DNA of 64,000 nucleotides from Sphingomonas psychrotolerans (GCF_002796605.1 NZ_CP024923.1:310001-374000); one strand, 5' to 3'; shown: positions 1 to 8,563, counted from the stretch's first letter. Notes: generated by a model from the sequence alone, not told the origin. Numbers and translations are program-made.

Positions 1-1
1 C

Positions 2-1288
2 GGCCAGATGGCCTGGTCCGGCGAAATTGGCGGGCGCCGTGCAAATGCGCTGATCGGCGCCCGCTACGAGCAGACGAGGGTCAATTCGCTCAGTCTCCAG
101 TCGGTGCCGGCGGCGATGCGCTGGACGCAGGACAACGACTTCAACGTCGACGGTGGACCCGCCGGCGGTGCCGTGACCGTAAAGGCGAAGTACGACAATC
201 TGTTGCCGTCGATGGACTTCAACATCGAGGTGCTCGACAACGTGATGGCGCGTGCCTCGTTCAGCCAGACGCTCGCCCGGGCGGACTATGGCAATTTGTT
301 CGCATCGGTGACTGCGAACGCGCCGAACCGTCCGACGGCACTCGGTGCGGCGCCTGCGGGCGCAACCAGGCAGGATCCGGCGCTGCTGCCGCTCGAATCC
401 GACAATTTCGACGTGTCGCTGGAGTGGTATTACAAGCCTTCGAGCTTCGTCTCGGTCGGCTTCTTCAACAAGAATGTGCGCAACTTCATCGGTAACCAGG
501 TCACCAACGGCAACCTTTTCGGCCTGCGGGATCCAGGCTCGGGTGCCGCGGGCTCACGTTCCGGCGTCGCGCTGAATTATCTCAGGTCCAACGGAATTGC
601 CCTGAGCGACATCAATCTGTTCGCATACACCGCGCTTCTGGTGCAGAATAATGGAAACGCCGCGGCCGCAACCACGGCGTTCCAGGCGAACTATAACCCC
701 GTCACCGGCAATCTCGACCGGATCAGCGGAAGCTTCTACAATAATCTTGCCACCTCGGTCGACATTCTCGGGGATGCCAACGATCCGCTCGTCAACTTTG
801 CGATCAGCGGTCCGGTCAACAACCGCGAAGGCAATATCCACGGCTTCGAAGTCGCCTGGACCCACTTCTTCGGGCAAACCGGCTTCGGCTTCTCGGCGTC
901 GTACACCAAGGTCGACGGCGACGTGAACGTGGATCCCTATGCCGATCCGAACGTCAACATCTTCGCGCTGACGGGGCTGGGCGACAGTGCCAACCTCACT
1001 GCCATCTACGACAAGGGCGGTCTTTCGGCCCGCGTCTCGTACAACTGGCGCGACAAGTATCTGTCGGGAACCAACCAGGGCGGCAACCGCAACCCGCTGT
1101 TCACCGACACCTTCGGCACGCTGGACGCGAACATCAGCTACGACATAACCCAGAACTTCTCGCTGTCGCTCGAGGCGGTCAATCTGACGAGCGAGTCGTT
1201 CCGGCAATATGCCCGTACCGAGACCAATTTGGTCTATGTTCAGGAGCTCAAGCCGCGCTTCTGGCTTGGCGGGCGTTTCCGCTTCTGA
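2..1288 (+). CDS. TonB-dependent receptor, 3' part (5' end outside window)
   Basis: Outer-membrane active-transport receptor, seen only as its C-terminal part: about 428 residues, open from the first bases of the window. The reading frame shows the alternating aromatic/polar pattern of beta-barrel strands. It ends in a strand finishing with Arg-Phe-Arg-Phe, the terminal-aromatic signature of barrel proteins inserted by the BAM complex. The size and the following SapC / cupin-like / halogenase genes match the sphingomonad and Caulobacter type of TonB receptor tied to carbohydrate uptake. The substrate cannot be told from this fragment. A strong terminator follows, so the next three genes probably have their own promoter or rely on read-through. 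Confidence 0.9.
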   Translation, partial: GQMAWSGEIGGRRANALIGARYEQTRVNSLSLQSVPAAMRWTQDNDFNVDGGPAGGAVTVKAKYDNLLPSMDFNIEVLDNVMARASFSQTLARADYGNLFASVTANAPNRPTALGAAPAGATRQDPALLPLESDNFDVSLEWYYKPSSFVSVGFFNKNVRNFIGNQVTNGNLFGLRDPGSGAAGSRSGVALNYLRSNGIALSDINLFAYTALLVQNNGNAAAATTAFQANYNPVTGNLDRISGSFYNNLATSVDILGDANDPLVNFAISGPVNNREGNIHGFEVAWTHFFGQTGFGFSASYTKVDGDVNVDPYADPNVNIFALTGLGDSANLTAIYDKGGLSARVSYNWRDKYLSGTNQGGNRNPLFTDTFGTLDANISYDITQNFSLSLEAVNLTSESFRQYARTETNLVYVQELKPRFWLGGRFRF

Positions 1289-1295
1289 CCGAATT

Positions 1296-1321
1296 CGGGA
1301 GTGGGCCCCGGTCCACTCCCG
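1296..1321. repeat. inverted repeat just after the receptor stop
   Basis: Arms CGGGAGTGG (1296-1304) and CCACTCCCG (1313-1321) can form a 9-bp stem directly after the receptor gene. No T-run follows it. It may stabilise the receptor mRNA 3' end or assist the terminator that comes next. Confidence 0.5.
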
Positions 1322-1333
1322 ATAAAGGGGGAG

Positions 1334-1371
1334 AAAGGCCGCCGCGCGCTGTGCAGCGGCCTTTTTCTTTT
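1334..1371 (+). terminator. rho-independent terminator of the receptor gene
   Basis: Stem AAAGGCCGC (1334-1342) pairs with GCGGCCTTT (1356-1364), and a T-rich tract runs on to about 1371. This is the expected layout for an intrinsic terminator about 45 bases after the receptor stop codon and before the SapC gene. Confidence 0.8.
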
Positions 1372-1421
1372 GTCGGTTGCAATCGCGCTGATAGACCTGA
1401 GCCGAAACAGGAACGGAGCGG

Positions 1422-2144
1422 ATGAACCCCGTACAGATCAATAATATCGATCATGCCGATCTGCGCGTCAGCCCGAAGGCGGGCGCCGCGTTCGGCGACG
1501 CCGCCAATCAGGCTCTGGTGTTCCCCGCCGAGTTCGAGGAGCTCCAACGCGAGTTCGCGATCATATTCCGCCGTCGTGAGACCGGGCTTCAGGCCTATGC
1601 ATTGCTGGGGCTGGACCGAGACGAAAACCTGTACTTGTCCGGCGATCGCTGGACGAGCCGCTATGTGCCCGCCAGCCACCAGCGCGGACCCTTCTCCATC
1701 GGCATATCGCGGGACTCCGTCGATGGTGCGCCGGGCGAGCCGATGATCCATGTCGACATGGACGATCCGCGCGTCGGGGAAAGCGAAGACCTGCCGCTGT
1801 TCCTCCAGCATGGCGGCAATGCGCCCTATCTCAACCAGATTTCCGGCGTGCTGCGGCTGCTTTACGAGGGGATAGAGAGCGCTCCGCCCGCTTATGCCGC
1901 GCTCGACGACGCCGCGCTGCTCGCGCCGGTTACGCTCAGCATCGATGTGAGCGAGGATCGCCGTTACACCGTGCCCGACGTGCTCGTGGTGGATATCGAG
2001 CGGCTCGCCGCGCTGGCCGGCGAACCGCTGGAGCGGTTGCACCGCTCGGGCGTGCTGCGGCTGGCCATCCTCGCCACGGCATCGCTCGGCAACGTCCAGC
2101 AGCTGATTGCACGCAAGCAGGCGCTACCGGATCCGATCGGCTGA
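1422..2144 (+). CDS. SapC family protein
   Basis: A 240-residue protein of the SapC family. The family was named for a Campylobacter S-layer export locus, but its biochemical role is not established. In sphingomonads and caulobacters the gene regularly follows a TonB-dependent receptor and precedes cupin-like and tryptophan-halogenase genes, as here. Visible features are the N-terminal VFPAEFEELQREFAI block and the conserved GFSI/GPFSIGI-like region near residue 93. There is no signal peptide. The ATG at 1422 follows a purine-rich GGAACGGAG. Only five bases separate its stop from the next gene, which suggests co-transcription. Confidence 0.85.
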   Translation: MNPVQINNIDHADLRVSPKAGAAFGDAANQALVFPAEFEELQREFAIIFRRRETGLQAYALLGLDRDENLYLSGDRWTSRYVPASHQRGPFSIGISRDSVDGAPGEPMIHVDMDDPRVGESEDLPLFLQHGGNAPYLNQISGVLRLLYEGIESAPPAYAALDDAALLAPVTLSIDVSEDRRYTVPDVLVVDIERLAALAGEPLERLHRSGVLRLAILATASLGNVQQLIARKQALPDPIG

Positions 2145-2149
2145 TCGCG

Positions 2150-3181
2150 ATGCATGCCATCACCCGACGCACGCGTGTGATCGAAGAGGCGGACGCCGGC
2201 AGTCTGCCCGTGGCCGATCTGATCGCCGATGGCCGCCCCGCGATCCTGCGCGGAATTGGGCGGCATGTGCCGCTGGTCGCCGCTGGGCTGGAAAGCGCCG
2301 GGTCGGCGATTGCCTGGCTCAAGCAGTTCGACGGCGGGCGCCCGGTTACGGCTTATGTCGGCGATCCGGCGATCGGTGGCCGCTTTGGCTATGATCAGGA
2401 TTGCACTGCGCTCAATTTCGCCAGGGAACGCGGATCGCTGTCAGGCTATCTCGACCGGCTTCTCGCCGGCATGGGCGATTCCGATGCGCCGGCTATCTAT
2501 ATCGGCTCCACCGATATCGATCAGTATCTGCCCGGCCTTCGCGCGCAGGCGGCGCTGCCCTTCGGCGATCCGCAGCTGGCGGCGCATCCGCCGCTGGTCA
2601 GCATCTGGATCGGCAACCGGACTATCGCGTCCGCGCATTACGACATGTCGAACAACATCGCCGTCACTTTGGTCGGGCATCGGCGCTTCACCTTGTTCCC
2701 GCCCGATCAGGCCGCCAATCTCTATCCCGGCCCGCTCGATCTGACGCCTGCCGGCCAGGTGGTCTCGATGGTCGATTTCGACGCACCCGATCTGGTCCGG
2801 CATCCCGGCTTCGCCGAAGCGCTTGCGGCGGCCGAGGTGGCGGAGATGGAGCCGGGCGATGCGCTGATCTATCCCGCTTTGTGGTGGCATCAGGTGGAGG
2901 CGCTCGACTCGTTCAATGCGATGATCAACTATTGGTGGAACACCTCGCCTGCGTTCATGGATACGCCGCAGAACACGCTGCTCCATGCGCTGCTCAGCCT
3001 GCGCGATCGCCCGGCGCACGAGAAAGCAGGGTGGAAGGCGCTGTTCGACTATTACGTCTTCGGCGATCCGACCCGCGCCGGCGCGCATCTGCCCGAAGAT
3101 GCCCGCGGCCCGCTGGGGCCTCTCGACGAAATCAAGGCGCGGCGGCTCCGCGCGCAACTCCTGAACAGGCTGAATCGATGA
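2150..3181 (+). CDS. cupin-like (JmjC-type) domain protein
   Basis: A 343-residue protein with the jelly-roll fold of the cupin-8/JmjC group. The metal-binding signature is visible as H163-Y-D165 and a later H247 in a WWHQVE segment; with Fe(II) and 2-oxoglutarate these would form the facial triad of a dioxygenase. A tyrosine/asparagine-rich core (MSNNIAVTLVGHRRFTLFPP) is typical of the family. The substrate is unknown. The gene lies between SapC and a halogenase, and its stop overlaps the halogenase start (ATGA), so the three are probably translated together. A hydroxylase or demethylase acting on a protein or small molecule is possible. Confidence 0.82.
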   Translation: MHAITRRTRVIEEADAGSLPVADLIADGRPAILRGIGRHVPLVAAGLESAGSAIAWLKQFDGGRPVTAYVGDPAIGGRFGYDQDCTALNFARERGSLSGYLDRLLAGMGDSDAPAIYIGSTDIDQYLPGLRAQAALPFGDPQLAAHPPLVSIWIGNRTIASAHYDMSNNIAVTLVGHRRFTLFPPDQAANLYPGPLDLTPAGQVVSMVDFDAPDLVRHPGFAEALAAAEVAEMEPGDALIYPALWWHQVEALDSFNAMINYWWNTSPAFMDTPQNTLLHALLSLRDRPAHEKAGWKALFDYYVFGDPTRAGAHLPEDARGPLGPLDEIKARRLRAQLLNRLNR

Positions 3182-4668
3182 CCGAACAACGCGTGCGGCG
3201 CGTAGTGATCGCCGGCGGCGGAACTGCGGGATGGGTCGCCGCGGCGGCTCTGGTCAAGCAACTCGGGCCGATGCTCGACATCACTTTGGTCGAGTCCGAC
3301 GAGATCGGCACGGTGGGGGTAGGGGAGTCGACGATCCCGACCGCGCGGCGTTTCCATCAATTGCTCACGATCGACGAGCGGATCTTCATGCGCGAGACGC
3401 AGGCGAGCTTCAAACTGGGCATCGCCTTCGAGAACTGGACGCGCGACGGTTCGCGCTATTTCCACTCCTTCGGCCAGATCGGCCGCCCCTCGACATGGAT
3501 GGCCGATTTCCACCATTTCTGGCTCGAGGCGCGCGAAAAGGGGTTCGGCGGCGATCTCGGCGACTATTGCCTCGAGCTTCAGGCAGCGGCAGCGGGGCGT
3601 TTCGCCACCGGCCCTGACGCGACGATCCAACATGCCTATCATCTCGACGCGACGCTCTATGCGCGCTTCCTGCGCCGGCTGAGCGAAGGGGCGGGCGTGC
3701 GCCGCGTCGAGGGCAAGATCGCCCGCGTCGAGCAGGATCCGGAGAGCGGCTTCCTGACTGCACTCGCGCTCGAATCGGGCGCGCGGATCGAAGGCGATCT
3801 GTTCCTCGACTGCACCGGGTTTCGCGCATTGCTGATCGAGCAGACGCTCGGCGCCGGGTTCGAGGATTGGGGCCATTGGATCAGCACCGACAGTGCCTTC
3901 GCGATCCAGACCCGCGCCACCGAGGATGCGGTGCCCTACACGCGGGCGATCGCGCATCAGGCGGGCTGGCGCTGGAAGATCCCGCTCCAGCACCGCGTCG
4001 GCAACGGGCTGGTGTTCTGCAGTGAGTTCCTCTCGCCTGACGCGGCGCGGCAGCAACTGCTCGACGCAGTCGAAGGCGAAGTGCTCACCGAGCCCCGGCT
4101 GATCCGTTACAAGACCGGGCAGCGGCGCAAGGTCTGGGACCGCAATTGCATCGCGCTCGGGCTGTCGAGCGGCTTCATCGAGCCGCTCGAATCGACCAGC
4201 ATCCACTTGATCCAGGTGGCGATCACGCGGCTGATCCAGACCTTCCCCTTCTCAGGGGTGGGCGAGGCGCAGGCCGAACGCTTCAACGCGCAGGCGCGCC
4301 ACGAGATGGAGCGGATCCGCGACTTCATCATCCTGCATTATCATCTCAACGCCCGCGACGGACCGTTCTGGCAGCGCTGCCGCGAGATGTCCGTGCCCGA
4401 TACGCTCGTCGAGCGGCTCGCTTTGTTCGGCGAGGCCGCGCATGCCTATCAGGCGGCCGACGACCTGTTCCGGGTCGACAGCTGGGTGCAGGTGCTGTTC
4501 GGCCAGGGGCTGGCTCCCCGCGGCTATCACCAGCTCGCGCGGATGATGCCGCCGGAAGAGCTGCGCAACGCGTTTGGCGGGATTCGCGGCGATATCGCCG
4601 CGGCGGTGCAGGCGATGCCCCGCCACGGCGATTTCCTGAAAAGCTATTGCCCCGCCGGCGATGCCTGA
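3178..4668 (+). CDS. tryptophan 7-halogenase family flavoprotein
   Basis: A 496-residue flavin-dependent halogenase-type protein. The FAD-binding GGGTAGW motif is at residues 13-19, the lysine that positions hypohalous acid in this family is K79 (SFKLGI), and the halogenase WxWxIP motif is W264-R-W-K-I-P269. All key residues are therefore present. Members beside TonB receptors in sphingomonads may act on other indoles or have unknown substrates. The ATG at 3178 is chosen because it overlaps the preceding stop as ATGA and brings the FAD motif to the N-terminus; the frame also stays open far upstream, without meaning. A flavin reductase partner is not in the window. Confidence 0.9.
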   Translation: MTEQRVRRVVIAGGGTAGWVAAAALVKQLGPMLDITLVESDEIGTVGVGESTIPTARRFHQLLTIDERIFMRETQASFKLGIAFENWTRDGSRYFHSFGQIGRPSTWMADFHHFWLEAREKGFGGDLGDYCLELQAAAAGRFATGPDATIQHAYHLDATLYARFLRRLSEGAGVRRVEGKIARVEQDPESGFLTALALESGARIEGDLFLDCTGFRALLIEQTLGAGFEDWGHWISTDSAFAIQTRATEDAVPYTRAIAHQAGWRWKIPLQHRVGNGLVFCSEFLSPDAARQQLLDAVEGEVLTEPRLIRYKTGQRRKVWDRNCIALGLSSGFIEPLESTSIHLIQVAITRLIQTFPFSGVGEAQAERFNAQARHEMERIRDFIILHYHLNARDGPFWQRCREMSVPDTLVERLALFGEAAHAYQAADDLFRVDSWVQVLFGQGLAPRGYHQLARMMPPEELRNAFGGIRGDIAAAVQAMPRHGDFLKSYCPAGDA

Positions 4669-4670
4669 GC

Positions 4671-4994
4671 CTATTCGGCCGGCTGGGCCTCGTTGCCGCC
4701 TTCGTCGCGCGAGACGCGGGCGGTCATGCCGGTGGCGTCGGCATCGTCCTGGGTCTGCTCGTCCGAAGTGAGATCGGAGGGGACCGTCTCGGCAGGAGTC
4801 GTGGCGGTGGCGTTGTCGATCACGGTCGCCGGCGGCGCTTCGTTCGCCACCGGGGCGGCGGTGTTCTCCGCTTCGATCGGCGCCATGTTCCCGACATTGC
4901 TCGTCGGCGCTTCGGCCTCGTCCTTGCCCGAGCAGGCGGCGAGGGCGAGAGTGCCGGCCGCCGAGGCGAGCAGGGCGATACGCTTGAACTTCAT
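4671..4994 (-). CDS. small acidic lipoprotein
   Basis: A 107-residue predicted lipoprotein. The N-terminus is a short basic start, a hydrophobic stretch and a lipobox ending Leu-Ala-Ala-Cys at residues 18-21. The mature part is rich in Ala, Glu, Asp, Thr and Pro with no recognisable domain, so it looks like an extended, disordered acidic tail. The start at 4994 places the lipobox correctly; the same frame extends further upstream without meaning. It ends two bases from the convergent halogenase gene. It lies 14 bases downstream of the L,D-transpeptidase gene on the same strand, so it may belong to that envelope operon. Function unknown. Confidence 0.75.
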   Translation of the reverse strand: MKFKRIALLASAAGTLALAACSGKDEAEAPTSNVGNMAPIEAENTAAPVANEAPPATVIDNATATTPAETVPSDLTSDEQTQDDADATGMTARVSRDEGGNEAQPAE

Positions 4995-5008
4995 TCGATG
5001 CTCCCTTT

Positions 5009-6487
5009 TCAACGTGCGGCGACGGCGGTGATCGCCGAGCGCCTTTCGATCTTCGCCGCGAGCGTCTTGTCCCAGCCATAGGGGTCGCCGCGGAAGTTCA
5101 TCTGGCCGTTCGCGCTGGCGAACGCGGTCCAGTAGAGCAGATAGACCTGCACCTGGTCCTGCGGCTGGAGCTGGACGCGCAGCGTCTTGCCCTTGCCCAG
5201 CGCCTCGTCGATTTGCTCGGGTTGCCATGCCGGATCGTTGCGCAGCAGCAATTGCGCGAGCGGACCCGGCTTCTCGAGCCGCACGCAGCCATGGCTATCG
5301 AGCCGGTCGAAGCTCGCGAACTTCGCCTGCGCCGGCGTGTCGTGGAGATACACCGCATAGGGGTTGGCGAAGTCGAACTTGTAGAGCCCGAGCGCGCTCT
5401 TCGGCCCCGGCTGCTGCTGGATCCGGCGGGCCGCGCCGGTGCCGATGATCTTGTAATTGTTGCGCGCCAGATAGGCCGCGCCCTTGGGGAACAGCTCCTT
5501 GGCGGCGATCCCGGCCGGCACGTTCCACGGCGGATTGAGCACGATCGAGTGGATGCGCGACTGGAGCATCGGCGTCTCGTTGCCCGGCCGCCCGGTGACT
5601 GCCTTCATCGAGGCGATCGGCGCATCGCCTTCGAACACCGTCAGCACCGCCGCGGCGATGTTGACCTGGATGCGCTTGGCCGGAAGCTCCGAGGGCAGCC
5701 AGCGCCAGCGCTCCATGTTCGCCATGATCTGGCGCACGCGATCGGCGGCGGGCACGTTGAGCGCCCGCAGCGTCCCGGTCGACACCAGCCCGGTGGGATT
5801 GAGCCCATAGCGCCGCTGCGCCCGGACCACCGCTTCCTTGAGCGCCGCATCGAACTTGTCGCCGCCGGCGGCGACCTCGCTGTCCTCGACCGCGAGCCGC
5901 TTGCGCAGCGCCGCAACGCGCGGCCCGCTCGCGCCGACCGCGAGATCCGGACCGGCGGCAAGCGTCGCCCAGCCGCCATTCGCCTCTATTTTCCGATAGT
6001 TGACGAGCCCCTTTTGCAGTCCGTCATAGCCGGCATAAGGCGGCGGCAGCGCGCGGAACCACGCGGCGATCCGGTCGCGCTTCACTGCGTCGGCAAAGGC
6101 GGGGACGGGGTCATAGGCGACCGGCCGCAGCCCCCAATCCTGCTGGAAGTCGCTGATGTCGAGCCGGCCCGAATGCACCGCGCGGGCATAATCGAGCGCG
6201 GCCCGGACGACTGCGTCATTGCCGTCGAGCCGCGGCTTCGCGGTGCCGTCATGGCGCAGCCCGTGGGCGAACCCGGCATCGGCGAGCAATTGCCCGAGCT
6301 GCGCGGCCTGCGCGGCGGAGAGCGTCGGCAGCGGCACGACCTGAACCGGCGCGACAGGCGGCACCGACTGCACCACCGGCGCGGCCGGGGTCTGCTGCGC
6401 AAGGCCGGGCACACTCACCAGCCCCACGACGCTCGCCACGGCGGCGCCAAGCTGCACGGATCTGCCCAAACTCACTCGCAATTTCAC
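5009..6487 (-). CDS. YcbB-type L,D-transpeptidase
   Basis: A 492-residue periplasmic enzyme predicted to form 3-3 peptidoglycan cross-links or anchor lipoproteins. An N-terminal signal peptide (about residues 1-30) is followed by a proline/valine-rich linker, a peptidoglycan-binding-type helical region (about 185-255, with RAQRRYGLNPTGLVSTGTL), and a YkuD catalytic domain. The catalytic motif is SHGCVRL with Cys401; the upstream histidine of the family is in the YLHDTP stretch. Length and domain order match E. coli LdtD (YcbB), though this protein is shorter. The short lipoprotein gene downstream may be co-transcribed. Two further, unrelated YkuD proteins lie near 20-22 kb. Confidence 0.88.
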   Translation of the reverse strand: MKLRVSLGRSVQLGAAVASVVGLVSVPGLAQQTPAAPVVQSVPPVAPVQVVPLPTLSAAQAAQLGQLLADAGFAHGLRHDGTAKPRLDGNDAVVRAALDYARAVHSGRLDISDFQQDWGLRPVAYDPVPAFADAVKRDRIAAWFRALPPPYAGYDGLQKGLVNYRKIEANGGWATLAAGPDLAVGASGPRVAALRKRLAVEDSEVAAGGDKFDAALKEAVVRAQRRYGLNPTGLVSTGTLRALNVPAADRVRQIMANMERWRWLPSELPAKRIQVNIAAAVLTVFEGDAPIASMKAVTGRPGNETPMLQSRIHSIVLNPPWNVPAGIAAKELFPKGAAYLARNNYKIIGTGAARRIQQQPGPKSALGLYKFDFANPYAVYLHDTPAQAKFASFDRLDSHGCVRLEKPGPLAQLLLRNDPAWQPEQIDEALGKGKTLRVQLQPQDQVQVYLLYWTAFASANGQMNFRGDPYGWDKTLAAKIERRSAITAVAAR

Positions 6488-6580
6488 TGGTCATTACTCC
6501 TGCCCGGCTGTCCACCCCCCGGTAAATCAGCTGAATCGCGTTGCTAATAGGCGAATTTCGGGTGCGAGTGCGAGCAACTA

Positions 6581-6616
6581 TTGACCCGCGGCCGATATAT
6601 GCCGGCCGCGGGTCAA
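6581..6616. promoter_or_regulatory. perfect 13-bp inverted repeat between divergent genes
   Basis: TTGACCCGCGGCC (6581-6593) and GGCCGCGGGTCAA (6604-6616) are perfectly complementary arms around a 10-base AT-containing spacer. It sits in the 291-base gap between the divergent L,D-transpeptidase and SGNH-hydrolase genes. No T-run follows on either strand, so a terminator is unlikely. A regulator binding site acting on one or both genes is more plausible. Nothing else definite is seen in this gap. Confidence 0.55.
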
Positions 6617-6778
6617 AACAGGGGCGCGGATTACTGTCCGAACCCGCGCCCGGCACCCGCGCCCGACCGGGCTCCTTCTCAAGAACGACCGCAGCCGCCC
6701 GACCTTGCCAGCTTTCTTCGCGTCCCGCTAAGCTCGCGCGAAATTCGGCGCGATCCAGCCGCCGGGACAGGAGAGATC

Positions 6779-7495
6779 ATGGTCGTCCGCCGCGGATTCC
6801 TCGCCGGTGCGCTCGCGCTGCCGCTCGTCGCGCATGCCCAGCCCCAGGAAAGCTGGGAAGAGAAACGCCAGCGCCAGCTCAAGGACGATTGGCCGTGGCT
6901 CGGTCGCTATGCCGAGGAGAACCGCCAGCTGCGCGCCGCGGGCACGAAGACCAACATCGTCTTCATGGGCGATTCGATCACCGAGGGCTGGCGGGGCCAG
7001 CGCCCGGCTTTCTTCAGGCCCGGCCGCGTCGGCCGCGGGATCAGCGGACAGACCACCCCGCAAATGGTGCTGCGGATGATGGCCGACGTGGTCGGGTTGA
7101 AGCCGCGTTACGTCCACATCATGGCCGCGACCAATGACGTGGCGGGCAACACCGGCAAGATCACACTCGCCCAGACCTGCCACAATTTCCGGATGATGAC
7201 TGCGATCGCACAGGCCAATCGCATCCACGTGCTGCTCGCCTCGGTGCCGCCCGCCGATCATTTCCCATGGCGCCAGGGGCTCGAGACGGTGAAGCCGATC
7301 CGCGCGATCAACGCGTGGCTCAAAGACTATGCGAAGACCGCCGGGGCGACCTGGATCGATTATTGGCCGGTGCTCGCCGACGAGAAAGGCGCGATGAAGC
7401 CCGGCCTCGCCACCGACGGGGTGCACCCGACCGATGAAGGCTATGACCGGATGGCCACCGTGATCGAGCCGTTCCTGCGGGCGCGGAAACTATGA
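6779..7495 (+). CDS. SGNH/GDSL-type hydrolase, secreted
   Basis: A 238-residue lipase/acylhydrolase-like protein of the SGNH superfamily. Residues 1-21 are an export signal beginning Val-Val-Arg-Arg-Gly-Phe-Leu-Ala-Gly, resembling a twin-arginine signal. The nucleophile is Ser66 in FMGDSITEG, the block III Asn lies in the AATNDV segment, and the Asp/His pair is D213 and H216 (DGVHP). The family includes carbohydrate esterases and platelet-activating-factor acetylhydrolase-like enzymes; the substrate here is not known. The ATG at 6779 is preferred because AGGAGA lies just upstream; an in-frame extension reaches 6581 but would run through the inverted repeat. Confidence 0.85.
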   Translation: MVVRRGFLAGALALPLVAHAQPQESWEEKRQRQLKDDWPWLGRYAEENRQLRAAGTKTNIVFMGDSITEGWRGQRPAFFRPGRVGRGISGQTTPQMVLRMMADVVGLKPRYVHIMAATNDVAGNTGKITLAQTCHNFRMMTAIAQANRIHVLLASVPPADHFPWRQGLETVKPIRAINAWLKDYAKTAGATWIDYWPVLADEKGAMKPGLATDGVHPTDEGYDRMATVIEPFLRARKL

Positions 7496-7530
7496 GGCGA
7501 ACGGGGTTTTTCGCCTTCTGACCCCATCGC

Positions 7531-7545
7531 CCCAATTGCGGACGT
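7531..7545. repeat. partial copy of orphan-gene junction repeat
   Basis: CCCAATTGCGGACGT matches the end of longer repeat copies near 8.2 kb and 9.2 kb. It lies directly upstream of the small orphan gene starting at 7570. Confidence 0.45.
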
Positions 7546-7569
7546 ACTGTCTTCAATCAGACTGTTCGG

Positions 7570-7986
7570 ATGAATGAAGAGAAGCCTTCCGAACGCCTCA
7601 TCGAGCAAAGGCTGCGAAACCGCATAATGGAAGAACTTTGGGGCCACTCCAGAGATCATACATGGATCAAGGAGGTCGGGGCGGTCGAATGGTTCGAAAG
7701 CTTCTTCGATCACTTTCCTTACGAGGGGCAGCCCCACGGGTACCCCGCCATGACCACAGATGAAGCGACCGCTGTCGGGGCCGTGTGCCTGACCATGCAG
7801 CAAGCAATTGCAGACCTCCCGAAAAACCCGACCGTTCAACAGATAATCCACTCCGGCTGGCCCGATCGAATCAGGCCAGTAGCTCAAAGTGCGCTTGACC
7901 TGTTGACGGTTCGGGGCAGGCTCGCAGAGGAGTTCGAGGAGGCAGAGCCAAGCTCCCCCATACCTTGGCCGCCGAACGGCAGCTAA
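7570..7986 (+). CDS. hypothetical protein, orphan
   Basis: A 138-residue protein that I do not recognise. It has no signal peptide or membrane segment, is rich in Glu, Trp and Pro, and reads as a soluble globular protein (for example the stretch GAVEWFESFFDHFPYEG). Codon use is less GC-biased at third positions than in the flanking genes, which suits acquired DNA. It begins about 25 bases after a GCGGACGT repeat fragment and ends just before an inverted repeat, the first of four small orphan genes bounded by such repeats. No partner gene suggests a role. Confidence 0.6.
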   Translation: MNEEKPSERLIEQRLRNRIMEELWGHSRDHTWIKEVGAVEWFESFFDHFPYEGQPHGYPAMTTDEATAVGAVCLTMQQAIADLPKNPTVQQIIHSGWPDRIRPVAQSALDLLTVRGRLAEEFEEAEPSSPIPWPPNGS

Positions 7987-8005
7987 CGCCAGCTTCAGCC
8001 ATTCA

Positions 8006-8080
8006 GTGCTCCTGCGAAGGCAGGAGCCCAGGGCCGTGCAGCCCTCCGCTATCTTGGGCTCCTGCTTTCGCAGGAGCACG
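8006..8080. repeat. REP-like inverted pair (CTCCTGCGAAAGCAGGAG type)
   Basis: GTGCTCCTGCGAAGGCAGGAG (8006 onward) and its near-perfect reverse complement ending at 8079 form an outer inverted repeat of 25 bases with one mismatch. Each arm is itself a small hairpin. A related pair lies at 9835-9911. This is the arrangement of REP/BIME-type extragenic palindromes. Confidence 0.6.
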
Positions 8081-8103
8081 AGAAGAGAACGGCAGATAAC
8101 CCC

Positions 8104-8207
8104 CAAATCCCGGACGCCCTGTTTCCGGCTGTAGCGCGCGGGTGCCCTGAACCTGCCGTTCCGCTTAGGAAACCTGCCGGGCGGCGAGTGCTCCAATTGC
8201 GGACGTT
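8104..8207. repeat. orphan-gene junction repeat, copy 1
   Basis: About 100 bases shared in order with 9086-9193: an AATCCCGGAC block, then GCGCGGGTGCCCTGAACCTG, then AAACCTGCCGG, ending ATTGCGGACGTT-like. It lies just upstream of the small gene starting at 8240. Confidence 0.5.
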
Positions 8208-8239
8208 GACCGCCGCCGATGATCGCGCGATCCTGATAT

Positions 8240-8563
8240 ATGCATCAGGACATCGCCGTGGCCTTCGTCGCCCTCTCGTCAAGGGCGAAGATCGCCGTTC
8301 TCGCTCGGACCATTCACATGGAAACGATCCATGTGCGCGGCGCACATCTGGATCATCCCGATGACCCGATGCGCCTTTACCAGTCCAGCGAGTTCATCCA
8401 CCGCCTGTCCGGATTCATCATGAGACTTACCCGCGATCCAGACCTGGGTGAGCGCGATATGACACACGCGGCCGCGTCATTGGTCGAAGGTATCGAACCG
8501 CGTGGCCAATATTATCTGGATAGGCTCAGCGAGTGGATCGCCGAGGCAGAGGCAATTTCCTGA
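8240..8563 (+). CDS. hypothetical protein, orphan
   Basis: A 107-residue protein with no family that I recognise. The sequence looks globular and alternately charged, with histidine-rich parts near residues 31-42 and a helical C-terminal half (SLVEGIEPRGQYYLDRLSEW). No signal peptide or membrane span. The ATG at 8240 lies 30 bases after the end of a junction repeat. Convincing residue composition over the whole frame supports a real gene, but expression is unproven. It may be a member of a laterally moving gene set together with its neighbours. Confidence 0.5.
   Translation: MHQDIAVAFVALSSRAKIAVLARTIHMETIHVRGAHLDHPDDPMRLYQSSEFIHRLSGFIMRLTRDPDLGERDMTHAAASLVEGIEPRGQYYLDRLSEWIAEAEAIS

Noticed and set aside
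2401..3177. N-terminal extension of the halogenase frame
   Set aside because: It overlaps the cupin-like gene in another frame; the FAD motif and ATGA overlap place the start at 3178.
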